This document shows, piece by piece, positions 53,588 to 62,100 of a stretch of DNA of 64,000 nucleotides. The stretch comes from Variovorax sp. HW608 (lineage in GTDB: Bacteria > Pseudomonadota > Gammaproteobacteria > Burkholderiales > Burkholderiaceae_C), in NCBI RefSeq assembly GCF_900090195.1, contig NZ_LT607803.1, forward strand, positions 2,542,001 to 2,606,000, in the 5' to 3' direction. The notes beneath the pieces are model-generated. The model was not told where the DNA came from. It worked only from the letters and a program-made list of their open reading frames with translations, and searched no databases. The translations under genes were made by a program, and so were the position numbers. Numbering within the stretch: position 1 is the stretch's first letter; each line of letters starts with the position of its first letter.

Positions 53588-54931
53588 TCAGCTCGCCTCG
53601 GTTGCGGCATAGAGACGCCACTGTCCGGGCACACCCTTCAATTCGCGGGCGCCGCGATCCTGGAAAGCCAGTCCCGAGCCTGCCACGAGATCTTTGACCG
53701 TACTGGATACGAGAACCTCTCCGGGGCTCGCTGCGCTGGCGATCCGAGCGCCGATATGTACTGCGATGCCGCCGATCTTGGCGCCCATCACCTCGCACTC
53801 GCCCGTGTGCACGCCGGCACGAATCTCCAGGCCGAGAGACCGAACACTGCTTCCGATGGCGGCCGCGCAACGCACAGCCCGCGCGGGACCGTCGAAGGCC
53901 GCAAAAAAGCCATCCCCAGCCGTGTCGACTTCACGGCCCCGGAATCGCTCCAATTGGCGGCGTGCGACCCCGTAGAAGTTGTCCAGCAACTCATGCCATC
54001 GAGCGTCGCCAAGTTGTGCAGCCCGCTCGGTTGACCCGGCGATGTCGGCAAACAGGACCGTAGCCAACACCCGATCTGATTCGCGGTCACGCCGCTGCCC
54101 GGTGAGAAACTCCTCGATGCGCTCCAGATAGGCGTTCGCGTCGCCGATAAAGAAGAAGTGGTCACCGCCGGGAAATTCCGCATACTCGGCGCCTGGAATC
54201 CTCTGTGCCAAGTAGCGCGCGTGCTCGACCGGTAGTGTGCGCTCGCCGATGCGGTGCAAGATCAATGCCGGAACCCGTATTGCGGGAAGGATCGGGCGTG
54301 CGTCGATCTCGTAGGCCATGCGTAGCAAGGCCACTGCCGCGCCTGGGCTGCACGACTGCCGCTGAAAGCGCCCCCACCATTCGCGTGCTGCCGCGTCATT
54401 GGCGAGCGAAGGTGCAAGGGCGCTCAACAGCACGCCCTTGCCCCATTCCTGTTCCATCCGCTGCAGCAGCGCGTCATACACCTCGGGCGGTGTTCCGAAC
54501 GTGTAGTCAGGTGCCCAGGCGATCCGCGCGAAAGTTCCGATCAGAACGATGGCTGCGGTGCGATCGGGATGCGTGGCCGCGAACAGCAGACTCAGCGGGC
54601 CGCCTTCCGATACCCCGACCAGGGCCGCCCGCTTGGAACCGGCGGCGTCCATGACCGCCCGGACGTCATCCATTCGCTGCTCGAGGGTCGGCAACTGCCC
54701 GACGGGAACAGGATCGGACATCCCGGTCCCGCGCTTGTCGAAGATGATGAGTCGGGCGAACGAGGCGAGGCGCCTGAAGAAGCGCGCCCAGCGCGGTTCC
54801 TCCCAGCAGTGCTCTACATGTGACACGAACCCAGGAATGAACACTATGTCTAGCGGCCCTCTGCCGACGACCTGGTAGGCGATATGGCACTCCCCACTCT
54901 TCGCATAACGGGTCTCCGGGTGCTCTGCCAT
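53588..54931 (-). CDS. Alpha/beta-hydrolase fused to a class III nucleotide cyclase
   Basis: A 447-residue two-domain protein. Residues about 10-275 form an alpha/beta-hydrolase with nucleophile elbow GVSEGGP (G-x-S-x-G), FDKRGTGMSD upstream and a catalytic-position His in FPGGDHFFFIGD. Residues about 285-445 are a class III adenylate/guanylate cyclase domain with metal aspartates in VLFADIAGSTERAAQLGD and EVDTAGDGFFAAFDGP. This fusion is known in bacteria, especially actinobacteria, but its inputs are unclear; the hydrolase part may sense a lipid or ester. It has no membrane segment, unlike the cyclase at 32301. Confidence 0.9.
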   Translation of the reverse strand: MAEHPETRYAKSGECHIAYQVVGRGPLDIVFIPGFVSHVEHCWEEPRWARFFRRLASFARLIIFDKRGTGMSDPVPVGQLPTLEQRMDDVRAVMDAAGSKRAALVGVSEGGPLSLLFAATHPDRTAAIVLIGTFARIAWAPDYTFGTPPEVYDALLQRMEQEWGKGVLLSALAPSLANDAAAREWWGRFQRQSCSPGAAVALLRMAYEIDARPILPAIRVPALILHRIGERTLPVEHARYLAQRIPGAEYAEFPGGDHFFFIGDANAYLERIEEFLTGQRRDRESDRVLATVLFADIAGSTERAAQLGDARWHELLDNFYGVARRQLERFRGREVDTAGDGFFAAFDGPARAVRCAAAIGSSVRSLGLEIRAGVHTGECEVMGAKIGGIAVHIGARIASAASPGEVLVSSTVKDLVAGSGLAFQDRGARELKGVPGQWRLYAATEAS

Positions 54932-55041
54932 TTCTCACCTCCTCGAGTGACCGTTTCGAATGTCAGCTTACGAGCATTGAGCCGCGTCTGGACCGGCAGC
55001 TTCTGGCCGATTGTGCTCGTCAACGCGACAATCACTCAGTG

Positions 55042-55560
55042 ATGCAAGAAAACCATAGCAATTCCAATCCTGACACCGAGCCGGCGCCGTCCACCGAGCA
55101 TTCACTCAGCAATTCCCAACGTCGCCTGCAAGAGGCGCTTGCGGATGTCCCTGAGCCCTTTCCAACGAATCGCGACCTTCCTGTATTTGAGAGATTCGGG
55201 CGACATGCTGCTGCGCTGCGCTACAGGCTTGACTACTTGGCGCGTCGCGAAGACCGGGAAGGCGACGACCAAGTTAACCTACATCGGAACCGCGCTGAGC
55301 GCAACGCCCTTTCGTGGTTGCTTATGGAGGTGCTGCCCGGACGCCAGCCGGAAAAGCCGCAGCCACAGAACAAGCGGCCGGACCGCGAATATGTGCGCTC
55401 GCGCTTGAAGGAGGCGATGAGTCTGATGGACGAGGGCTACAAGGTCGTCAAGGACGAGAAACCTGGTGTGCTCTTTCACTGCCTAGGCGAGGACATCGCG
55501 CCGGTCGAAGTGAGCCTGCCCGTTTGGTTCTATGTCAAGGGTGCCGTCGACCGAAGTTGA
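55042..55560 (+). CDS. Hypothetical soluble protein
   Basis: A 172-residue protein without a recognised family. The first 40 residues are polar and probably disordered (ENHSNSNPDTEPAPSTEHSL). The middle is helical and charged (RYRLDYLARREDREGDDQVN), and the C-terminal part has VKDEKPGVLFHCLGEDIAPV. Start ATG at 55042, with a GTG one codon earlier; no good ribosome-binding site. It is divergent from the hydrolase-cyclase gene by 110 bases. Confidence 0.55.
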   Translation: MQENHSNSNPDTEPAPSTEHSLSNSQRRLQEALADVPEPFPTNRDLPVFERFGRHAAALRYRLDYLARREDREGDDQVNLHRNRAERNALSWLLMEVLPGRQPEKPQPQNKRPDREYVRSRLKEAMSLMDEGYKVVKDEKPGVLFHCLGEDIAPVEVSLPVWFYVKGAVDRS

Positions 55561-55927
55561 CCGGTATTCAGGGTGTCGAGACGAACGTCCGGTTGCAGCC
55601 GCATCCTGTCTCACGCGGGCCGCCTTCCCCGAGCAGCAGTGATGATTGCGAGCGCCGTCGGACCCACTTCGGCGGCCACATTCCTGCTCCTGAATTCGGT
55701 TCGACCTTCGACCCAAAGCCTTGAGCCTCGGGCAGCGTCAGCCGCACGACTATGTCAAAGCTGACTGCAGAGTAGCTGCAGTACAGTTAAGACAAACTAC
55801 GCTCTCGGAGGAAAAGGTGAATCTCGACAAGGCCAGCGCCGCGTCCAGCATGGCACCACTCGCACCTGCGGATTGGACCATGGAGACGCAGTTGGAGGGA
55901 AAGCCGCATCGACGCACATCGCGACCG
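55561..55927. other. Intergenic stretch without a recognised gene
   Basis: These 367 bases contain only short frames of poor composition. Nothing recognisable was seen on either strand. Confidence 0.5.
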
Positions 55928-56849
55928 CTAGCGTTGGTCCGAAAGCTCCAGCAATTGCTCCGCCATGTCGGCAATCTCCCTCCCCATCACCAGCTGCTCG
56001 CGCCATGCCGGCGGGATGCCCTGCACCCCATAGTGCGCGCCGGCGAGCTGTCCGCAGATGGCCGCAGTCGTGTCCGCGTCGTCACCAAGGTTCGTGGCCA
56101 GGAGCACAGCCTCCTCGAAGCTCAAGGCCTGCTCGAATGACCAGAGGGCAGCTTCCAAGGACTGCACGCAATAGCCGGAGCCTCGGATGTCGTCGCGCGG
56201 CTTTCCTCGATAGCCGCCGGCGGCCAGTTCCTGCACCTTGGCCTTGAGCGTCTCCATCGGGCGGGTCTGGAGAATTTGTTCTTTAGTCCTGCCGGCCAAG
56301 GCTGCTCGCAGTTGCAGCGCGAAGAGCTGGGAGCACTGAATGGCCTCCTCAGCCCCGTGCGTCGTCCTGGTGCTCTCGCCGGCGTGAAACCAAGTGTCCG
56401 CCTCGCTGCTCGCAAAGAGCATCGGGACTGGCGCCAGGCGCATCAGCGCGCCATTGCCTGCGGTTCGCGGGTCCCGATTGCCCGCAAAGGGATTCCCCGT
56501 CTCCAAATACTCGCTCAGGGCAGCCCTGAGCGTGTTGCCGATGTCGAAGCAGTCCCCGTTGCTGCTCATGTATCCAACCCGCCACCAATTGCAGTAGCGG
56601 TTCATCTGGTCGCGTGCGTCGAAGCCTTGGCAGTGGATGAGGCTGGCCGCAAGGCAGAGCGCCATCGAGGTGTCGTCCGTCCACTCCCCTGGCTTAAGAC
56701 CAAAGGGTCCTCCGCCGGTCATGCCCGTTACCGGCAGGAAGGTGCCTCTCGGGCTGAACTCGACGGTCGCGCCAACAGCGTCGCCGGCGGCCAGGCCGAG
56801 CAGGGCGCCCTGGTACCGCTCGAGTCGTGTCGGCGTTGCCTTGCTTCCA
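55928..56849 (-). pseudogene. ADP-ribosylglycohydrolase family gene, interrupted by an IS1380-family insertion (main part)
   Basis: The leftward frame encodes an ADP-ribosyl-(dinitrogen reductase)-hydrolase-like protein: LERYQGALLGLAAGDAVGAT near the N-terminus, then GEWTDDTSMALCLAASLIHC with metal-binding Asp residues, and LATNLGDDADTTAAICGQLA near the C-terminus. No start codon exists between the first conserved block and the IS end at 56850. The missing ATGGCTGGAA lies beyond the IS (58604-58613), and joining the parts gives an exact 308-codon frame. An internal ATG at 56722 could give a 264-residue product, but it lacks the conserved GALLGLAAGD block. Such enzymes remove ADP-ribose from proteins or nucleic acids. 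Confidence 0.88.
56845..56849. repeat. Target-site duplication, left copy
   Basis: TTCCA directly abuts the left inverted repeat of the IS element; the same five bases follow the right inverted repeat at 58604-58608. Confidence 0.8.
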
Positions 56850-58603
56850 CCTGAATCCGTGACCCCTGTATGCCGATCCGGTTCAATTGCCCTGCCAATT
56901 CGCCCTTAATGGGTGCGCAGCGGATGTCCAGTGACCGCATGGCTCAATTGCAGCCTCTTCGTTCCGTACTGAACGCCCAGAGATGCTCTGCAACCGTGCG
57001 CACAGGGGCGATTTCCGTGCGCCGTTGCACGCTTGTGCGCGCTGCGCGACGTGGGGCCGCCGGCGAGGTACTGGATGTTGTGCTGGCGCCTGGACTGCCT
57101 TCAGCCGCCGGTGCCGGCAAGTTGCCAGTGCAATCGCTCGAAGGCGCTGGCCGCGCGATCGTTGGCCCCCAGGCCGAGGATGACGCGCCGGCCATGCTCG
57201 ATGAGACGACCGGCGCGGTAGATGAGCTCCTGCATCACCGTCTTGATGCGCCGGCGCTTGGCCGCGTGACGCACTGGCGCATTCGGCCCGTGCAGCCCGG
57301 CCTGGCCCATCAGGCGCAGGATGTTCATGGCCAGCGCCGCGAGCTCGCACACCAGGTAGTTGGTATTGAACTTGCCCGAGGGCAGCCGCTCCAGGTCGAG
57401 GTCGGTCTTGAACTCGGAATGGAACTGCTCGTGCGTGCCGTGGTCGGCGTACAGGGCGATGACGGTCTTCGCATCGAACTGTCTGGCCTCCAGGCTCGTG
57501 CTCCAGCCGTCCAGCGTGAACTTGGGTTCGATCAACAGCTGCCCCTTCGCATCGATGGTGCGCTCGGTCAGGCGCAGCACGCGGCGCAGCGGCCGCTCGA
57601 TGCCTTCGATGGACAGCGATTCCTCCCACACTGTCACGCGCTTGCCCGCGCGCGGATGCTCCCAGAGCGTGGCTGCGTCGGCATCGAGTCGCTCGGCCAG
57701 CGCCACCACGTGGGTGGTGCGCGGATTCCATTTGATCAGCCAGTCCACCTGCGGCTGGCCGGCATGGTTATAGGACTCGATGACGCGCATCAGCGCCGCC
57801 GAGTCGAAGCCAGAATCCAGGCGCGCCAGGATCGGCGCCTTCGGGCCCGCCGCACTCAGGCGCTGCGCCATCGGGATCACGCGCTCGAAGTTGAATTGTG
57901 TCTCCGACGCCGAGTGCTGCACGCCCGGGCGCAGCGCCAACTCCAGGCAGAACCCGTGCGAGCCCAGATAGGCCGCCAGCGGACAGTAGCCATCGACCCC
58001 GGCATAGGTGCGCCCCACGCCGTCCTTGGCGGTGCCGCCGTTGTCCATGGCGAACGTATCGACATCCAGCGCCACCCAGCCGCAAGGCAGCACGCCGTAG
58101 TCCGGGCGCGCGCCAGCCAGCAGTGTCTCGATCAGCGGCGGCATGAAGTCAAACAGGTCGCCCGCGCGGGCATCCATGCGCTGGCGCAGCGTCGGGCTCG
58201 AAGGCAGCAGTTTGATGCCCAGTGCCTGCTTGAAGAACGCATCACCGCGGAAGTTCTCGATCGCATCGAAATCGCTCTTGCCCTGCACCAGCAGCCCGAC
58301 GTAGCTGCGCAGGATGTCGCTGTTGGCCACGCCGCCGACGACGCGCAGCGCGGTGTCGATGTGCCTGAACACCGGGGCGAGTCGCTTCAGGTGGTGTCCC
58401 ACCAGGGCCAACCCCGCCACGGGCGTGAGGTCGTAGTCGAGTTGCTTGACGATGAAGGGGCGCATTGGAGGTTGACTCGGGTGCTGTGTCTTGCAACAGC
58501 AGCATTAAACGCGCCACATCGGTCATGCCCCTGATCAAACCCCCTCGAATCGACCCCCACCCTCAGGGTGAGCCACCTTCACTCTCGCGCTCACGGATTC
58601 AGG
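56850..58603 (-). mobile_element. IS1380-family insertion sequence, complete (1754 bp)
   Basis: Bounded by perfect 13-base inverted repeats CCTGAATCCGTGA (56850-56862) and TCACGGATTCAGG (58591-58603), and by 5-base TTCCA duplications. It contains one full-length transposase gene on the minus strand and about 240 non-coding bases between the transposase stop and the left end. Size fits the IS1380 family. The intact ends, identical repeats and duplication indicate recent insertion. It splits the ADP-ribosylglycohydrolase gene after its third codon. Confidence 0.9.
57101..58465 (-). CDS. IS1380-family transposase
   Basis: A 454-residue DDE transposase. It begins VKQLDYDLTPVAGLALVGHH, with an N-terminal helical DNA-binding part, and has likely catalytic residues in GWVALDVDTFAMDNGGTAKD near residue 150, ILARLDSGFDSAALM near 240 and HEQFHSEFKTDLDLERLPSG near 360, where the last Glu falls in the conserved E-x-x-x-D-l-x-L-E-r-l-P region. 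Full length and undisrupted, so the element is probably still active. No frameshift is needed for expression, unlike IS1 or IS3 types. Confidence 0.92.
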   Translation of the reverse strand: MRPFIVKQLDYDLTPVAGLALVGHHLKRLAPVFRHIDTALRVVGGVANSDILRSYVGLLVQGKSDFDAIENFRGDAFFKQALGIKLLPSSPTLRQRMDARAGDLFDFMPPLIETLLAGARPDYGVLPCGWVALDVDTFAMDNGGTAKDGVGRTYAGVDGYCPLAAYLGSHGFCLELALRPGVQHSASETQFNFERVIPMAQRLSAAGPKAPILARLDSGFDSAALMRVIESYNHAGQPQVDWLIKWNPRTTHVVALAERLDADAATLWEHPRAGKRVTVWEESLSIEGIERPLRRVLRLTERTIDAKGQLLIEPKFTLDGWSTSLEARQFDAKTVIALYADHGTHEQFHSEFKTDLDLERLPSGKFNTNYLVCELAALAMNILRLMGQAGLHGPNAPVRHAAKRRRIKTVMQELIYRAGRLIEHGRRVILGLGANDRAASAFERLHWQLAGTGG

Positions 58604-58613
58604 TTCCAGCCAT
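58604..58613 (-). pseudogene. Start of the interrupted ADP-ribosylglycohydrolase gene (displaced first codons)
   Basis: On the minus strand this reads ATGGCTGGAA: start codon, Ala, Gly and the first base of the fourth codon, next to the IS right end. Bases 58604-58608 are the right copy of the target duplication. Joined to 56844 it continues GCAAGG in frame with the glycohydrolase. It lies 116 bases downstream of the receiver-like gene, so the native gene was probably cotranscribed with it. Confidence 0.85.
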
Positions 58614-58729
58614 GTTCTTGATTCTTGAATGCCTTCAGTTCATTGATTCGAATCCATGCCTGTAGGCTGAACACCAATCTTTCAAATGCAGGTCGGCTTC
58701 TGGCCGAACGCGCCATATCGCGCAGGCCC

Positions 58730-59422
58730 TCACCGTCTTCCGTTGAGGGCAGCAAGCACGTACTCAAACAATTCGGTCGCTCGATTCGTTGAGCCAATAG
58801 CACCGTGACTGCGAGCTTCCGCCTTGTGCTCAGGGGCATTCGAGCCTGCATAAATTACGAACGGCGTCTGATTGCCAGAGCTGCGAAGTCTGTCCAAAAG
58901 GGTGTATCCCGCCCGTGAGTCCGGCGGCCGTCCCATATCAGAAATGATGACATCGAATTGCTGCTTAGAAAGCAGCTTGAGGGCTTCCTCGGTCGAGGTC
59001 GCGAGTACAAACGAGATGCCTAAAGCTTCCAGCGACTGACGCTCAAAAATGTTATTTTCCGGCCGGTCGTCGACCCAGAGCACGGTAGCGGCACTGGCAC
59101 GACGGATGACTCGAGCATTGACCGCGTCTGCAACAACAGCTGCCGCCTCCCTTGCATTCCGCGCGGCAGACTCAGGTGTTGTTTCGGCATCGGGGCGGGC
59201 GACGGATGCAGCTACAAGTGCCGCAGATGCCTCGGCTTGCTTCCTCTTCGCGGTGGCCTCAAAACCTCCCCCTTTGAAGGAAAACTCACCCAAGCCGTAA
59301 AAGAACTCCTTGAGCGCCGGCGAGAACTTCACAAGGACGACGACAAGAACAACCGGCCAAATAGATACGCCCAACAGCTTTGTAAGGGCCTCAGTTACCT
59401 TGACGAACTCGTCGACATTCAT
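58730..59422 (-). CDS. Membrane-anchored receiver-like protein
   Basis: A 230-residue protein. One N-terminal membrane segment (VSIWPVVLVVVLVKFSPALK, residues about 19-38) is followed by an Ala-rich, probably coiled linker and a receiver-type domain from about residue 112. The domain has the acidic pair in VLWVDDRPENN and an acceptor-position Asp in DVIISDMGRPPD. The Lys usual after the fifth strand is not seen (FVIYAGSNAPEH), so the domain is atypical. No output domain and no kinase gene are nearby. It stood directly upstream of the intact ADP-ribosylglycohydrolase gene before the IS insertion, implying a shared role. Confidence 0.85.
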   Translation of the reverse strand: MNVDEFVKVTEALTKLLGVSIWPVVLVVVLVKFSPALKEFFYGLGEFSFKGGGFEATAKRKQAEASAALVAASVARPDAETTPESAARNAREAAAVVADAVNARVIRRASAATVLWVDDRPENNIFERQSLEALGISFVLATSTEEALKLLSKQQFDVIISDMGRPPDSRAGYTLLDRLRSSGNQTPFVIYAGSNAPEHKAEARSHGAIGSTNRATELFEYVLAALNGRR

Positions 59423-59850
59423 GGGACCTTCCTCTGCTCGTCACTGCTGCGGGCTGACATTTTGAGCCAAGAGCAATCTGTCATTTCTAGCCTGCGCGCC
59501 GACGAGGCGTCGACTCAGACGCGGTACCGAATCCTGCCATAGCAAGCGGGTCCGTGCTGGTGTGGAATGTCCCCAAGAAGAAGGAGGCCGCTGAGCTCAG
59601 CGCATGTTGCATTCTTATGTTTCTGCGGGACTGTGCTCCATTTGCGAACGACTGGTGATGGCCAGGTGATGGCCGAACTGAGACACACGAAGCATCCCTC
59701 GCGACATTGTCCGGCGCTCGCGTCCACATGAACCCTGGCCTGCCAGATGGCCGCAGAAGTACGCGCAACCGGCGTCACCCGGATGACGTCTTGATGAGCG
59801 GACGTTTCAAGAAAAACTACGTTCACGCGGAGCGCTGGCGGTGACGACGA
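59423..59850. other. Intergenic stretch without a recognised gene
   Basis: These 428 bases hold promoters for the leftward receiver-like gene. Open frames on the minus strand here have no recognisable product or ribosome-binding site and are treated as chance. Confidence 0.5.
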
Positions 59851-60966
59851 TCACCGGCGCCTCTCTGCCGGCATGGGACGCCGGCCCAGTTCAACTGCAA
59901 CGGCCATGGCCACGCCGCGGCGAGTCAACTTGAATTCGACACGGCTGCCGGGTGCCAGCATCGCCGTCTCGTTGATGAGGGCCGTGGCATCGGCGATGCT
60001 TTTGCCATTCATCGCAGTGACGGTATCACCCACGCGCAACCCGGCTTTCTCGCCCGGCCCTCCGCGCTGAACCTTCTCTACCACCGCGCCGGATGCATCG
60101 GGGGCGCCGCGTTTGGCATCGCTCGCGACCACGCCGATCCAGCCTCGCTCGACGCGCCCATGCGCGATGATCTGGTCCATCACCTCGCGCGCCAGGCTCA
60201 CCGGGATTGCGAAGCCGATGCCCTGGGATCCTCCGCTTTCCGAGTAGATGGCCGCATTGATACCGACCAGGTTGCCGTCGATGTCCACCAATGCGCCGCC
60301 CGAGTTTCCGGGGTTGATCGCCGCGTCGGTCTGGATGAAGTTCTCGAAGGTATTGATGCCGAGCCGGTTGCGGCCGGTTGCGCTCACGATGCCCTGGGTC
60401 ACGGTCTGTCCGACCCCGAACGGGTCGCCCACGGCAAGCACGATGTCACCCACCTGCACCGAACCCGGCTCCGCGAACGTGATCGGCGGGAGGTCCTTTG
60501 CATCGACCTTCAGCACCGCGAGATCGGTGTCGGGGTCGCGGCCGAGCAACTGCGCGTCAGCCACCTTGCCGTTCGGCAGCATGACGGCGATCTCGGTCGC
60601 ACCGTCGACCACGTGGTTGTTGGTCAGGATGTAGCCCTGCGCCGCGACGATCACGCCGGAGCCCAGGCTCAGCGAATCCTGCCCGCGCCGGCTGCGCCGG
60701 CTCGACGCGCTGCGCGTGTAGATGTTGACCACCGAGGCCGACGCCTTGCGCGCTGCCGAACGATAGCCCGTGTCGCGTCGCCCGAGGATCGTGCTCGCCA
60801 GCGATGAACTGCCGCCTGCCTCGTGAATCGTGACGACGTCGTTGCGGGCGGGCGGCGACGCGGCGGGGCCGAAGGCATGCCAGGCGATCAGCAGGCCGGC
60901 CCCCACGGTCACGGCCTGGGCGAGCAGCATCCACAGTCGATGCAGGGTGATCGAATTGGCTTTCAT
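59851..60966 (-). CDS. DegS/HtrA-type S1C serine protease with PDZ domain
   Basis: A 371-residue trypsin-like protease. One N-terminal membrane anchor (LWMLLAQAVTVGAGLLIAWH) is followed by the catalytic triad: His in LTNNHVVDGATEI, Asp in PDTDLAVLKVDA and Ser in NPGNSGGALVDID. A C-terminal PDZ domain starts near residue 275 (GWIGVVASDAKRG) with GLRVGDTVTAMNGKSIADA. One PDZ and a membrane anchor resemble DegS/AlgW, periplasmic sensors of misfolded envelope proteins, though the exact client is unknown. It is monocistronic. Confidence 0.93.
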   Translation of the reverse strand: MKANSITLHRLWMLLAQAVTVGAGLLIAWHAFGPAASPPARNDVVTIHEAGGSSSLASTILGRRDTGYRSAARKASASVVNIYTRSASSRRSRRGQDSLSLGSGVIVAAQGYILTNNHVVDGATEIAVMLPNGKVADAQLLGRDPDTDLAVLKVDAKDLPPITFAEPGSVQVGDIVLAVGDPFGVGQTVTQGIVSATGRNRLGINTFENFIQTDAAINPGNSGGALVDIDGNLVGINAAIYSESGGSQGIGFAIPVSLAREVMDQIIAHGRVERGWIGVVASDAKRGAPDASGAVVEKVQRGGPGEKAGLRVGDTVTAMNGKSIADATALINETAMLAPGSRVEFKLTRRGVAMAVAVELGRRPMPAERRR

Positions 60967-61097
60967 TCAAGCTGGCTCAGGTACTTCAGGGCAAGCGGCA
61001 AGCGTAGCACGCACGCGCCGGCGCAGCACTGAGGGCGGGCCTGCTCTTGAGCAGCCCCATGCCCCACCCCGCCGGGCTCCAGGCATACCGGGGCCGC

Positions 61098-61988
61098 TCA
61101 GTGCGTCGAGCTGCGCGCGCGGGCGCGGAACTCGCGCGGCGCGAGGCCGGTGTGCTTGCGGAAGAACCGGCCGAAATAGGCTTCGTCGACGAAACCCAGG
61201 TCGCTCGCGAGGCGCTTGATGCTCACGTCGGTATAGACCAGCTCGCGCTGCGCCTCGTGCACCAGCCGCGCGTGCAGCACCGCGAGGCTCGACGTCCCGA
61301 GGACTTCGCGGCACAGCCGCGTGAGCTGTCCCGCGGTGATGCCGAGCTCGGCGGCGTAGTCCTGCAGCGGCAGGTGCTGCTTGAAGCGCGCATCGACCAG
61401 CGCGCGGAACTTCTGGATCTGCCCGTGCTTGCGCGAATCGCGAAGCATCGGCGTTGCCGCGTCGACCTGCCGCAGGCGCGCCACCTGCACCAGCAGCGCG
61501 GTGATCAGCGACAGCGCGGCAGCCACCTGTCCGATCGAGCTTCGCCTCGATTCGCGCTCGATCGCCAGGAAGATCGGCATCAGCGCATCCATGGCCGCGT
61601 CCTGCGCGGCGAGCGACATCACGAGGGGCTTGCGGATGTTGTCGACCAGCTCCGGCATGACCACCTGCGCCAGCGATTCGAGGGGCCGCTGCGCCGCGGT
61701 GACCACCGGCCCGTCGGTGTCGGACGCGAAGTGGAATCCATGCACGGTTTGTGCAGGAATCAGGATCAGGCAGGGCGCGCGTTCGCTGATCCGCGCATGG
61801 TCCACCTGCACCTGTGCCGCGCCCTGCTGGAGCAGCAGGATCTGCACGAAGGCGTCGTGCGTATGGGGCTGGATCTCCCAGTTGTAGCGGCTCGAGCGTG
61901 CGGGAATCCATTCGAAATCGAATGTCGACTGCCAACTGGGTTGGGCCTGATCGCCGTAGAGCGAGTAGTTCGGAATGACTCTTGGCAT
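61098..61988 (-). CDS. AraC-family transcriptional regulator
   Basis: A 296-residue regulator. An N-terminal cupin sensor (EIQPHTHDAFVQILLLQQGA near residue 40, PAQTVHGFHF) is followed by a C-terminal AraC double helix-turn-helix (LQDYAAELGITAGQLTRLCR, then IKRLASDLGFVDEAYFGRFF). It resembles PobR-type regulators of aromatic acid catabolism. The ATG at 61988 is chosen because the sensor domain begins there; the frame is open for 16 more codons upstream. It is divergent from the SDR/flavoprotein genes, which it probably activates. Confidence 0.88.
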   Translation of the reverse strand: MPRVIPNYSLYGDQAQPSWQSTFDFEWIPARSSRYNWEIQPHTHDAFVQILLLQQGAAQVQVDHARISERAPCLILIPAQTVHGFHFASDTDGPVVTAAQRPLESLAQVVMPELVDNIRKPLVMSLAAQDAAMDALMPIFLAIERESRRSSIGQVAAALSLITALLVQVARLRQVDAATPMLRDSRKHGQIQKFRALVDARFKQHLPLQDYAAELGITAGQLTRLCREVLGTSSLAVLHARLVHEAQRELVYTDVSIKRLASDLGFVDEAYFGRFFRKHTGLAPREFRARARSSTH

Positions 61989-62100
61989 AGTGGCAATGCG
62001 CAGGCAGGAAGGCCGGAATTGTCCTGTTGTTGGCACGAATCGTCAAACCGTGGCCGGGGGGTGCGCCGAACAATGAAGCCGTGGACCCCAGGAGACATCG

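Noticed and set aside
56892..56902. AATTCGCCCTT, which resembles the edge of a TA-cloning vector.
   Set aside because: It lies inside the IS1380 element, whose sequence continues coherently on both sides to matching inverted repeats. An 11-base match is coincidence.
59515..59826. A 103-codon minus-strand frame.
   Set aside because: No ribosome-binding site, no domain, unnatural composition, and no relation to the neighbouring genes.
45202..60000. The accessory region as a single integrated genomic island.
   Set aside because: No integrase, tRNA or flanking direct repeat was found, and core-like genes (methyltransferase, hydrolase-cyclase) are interspersed. Piecemeal insertions and decay explain it better.
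61766..62036. An earlier start for the AraC regulator at 62036.
   Set aside because: The added residues are not part of the cupin sensor. The ATG at 61988 gives normal family length.
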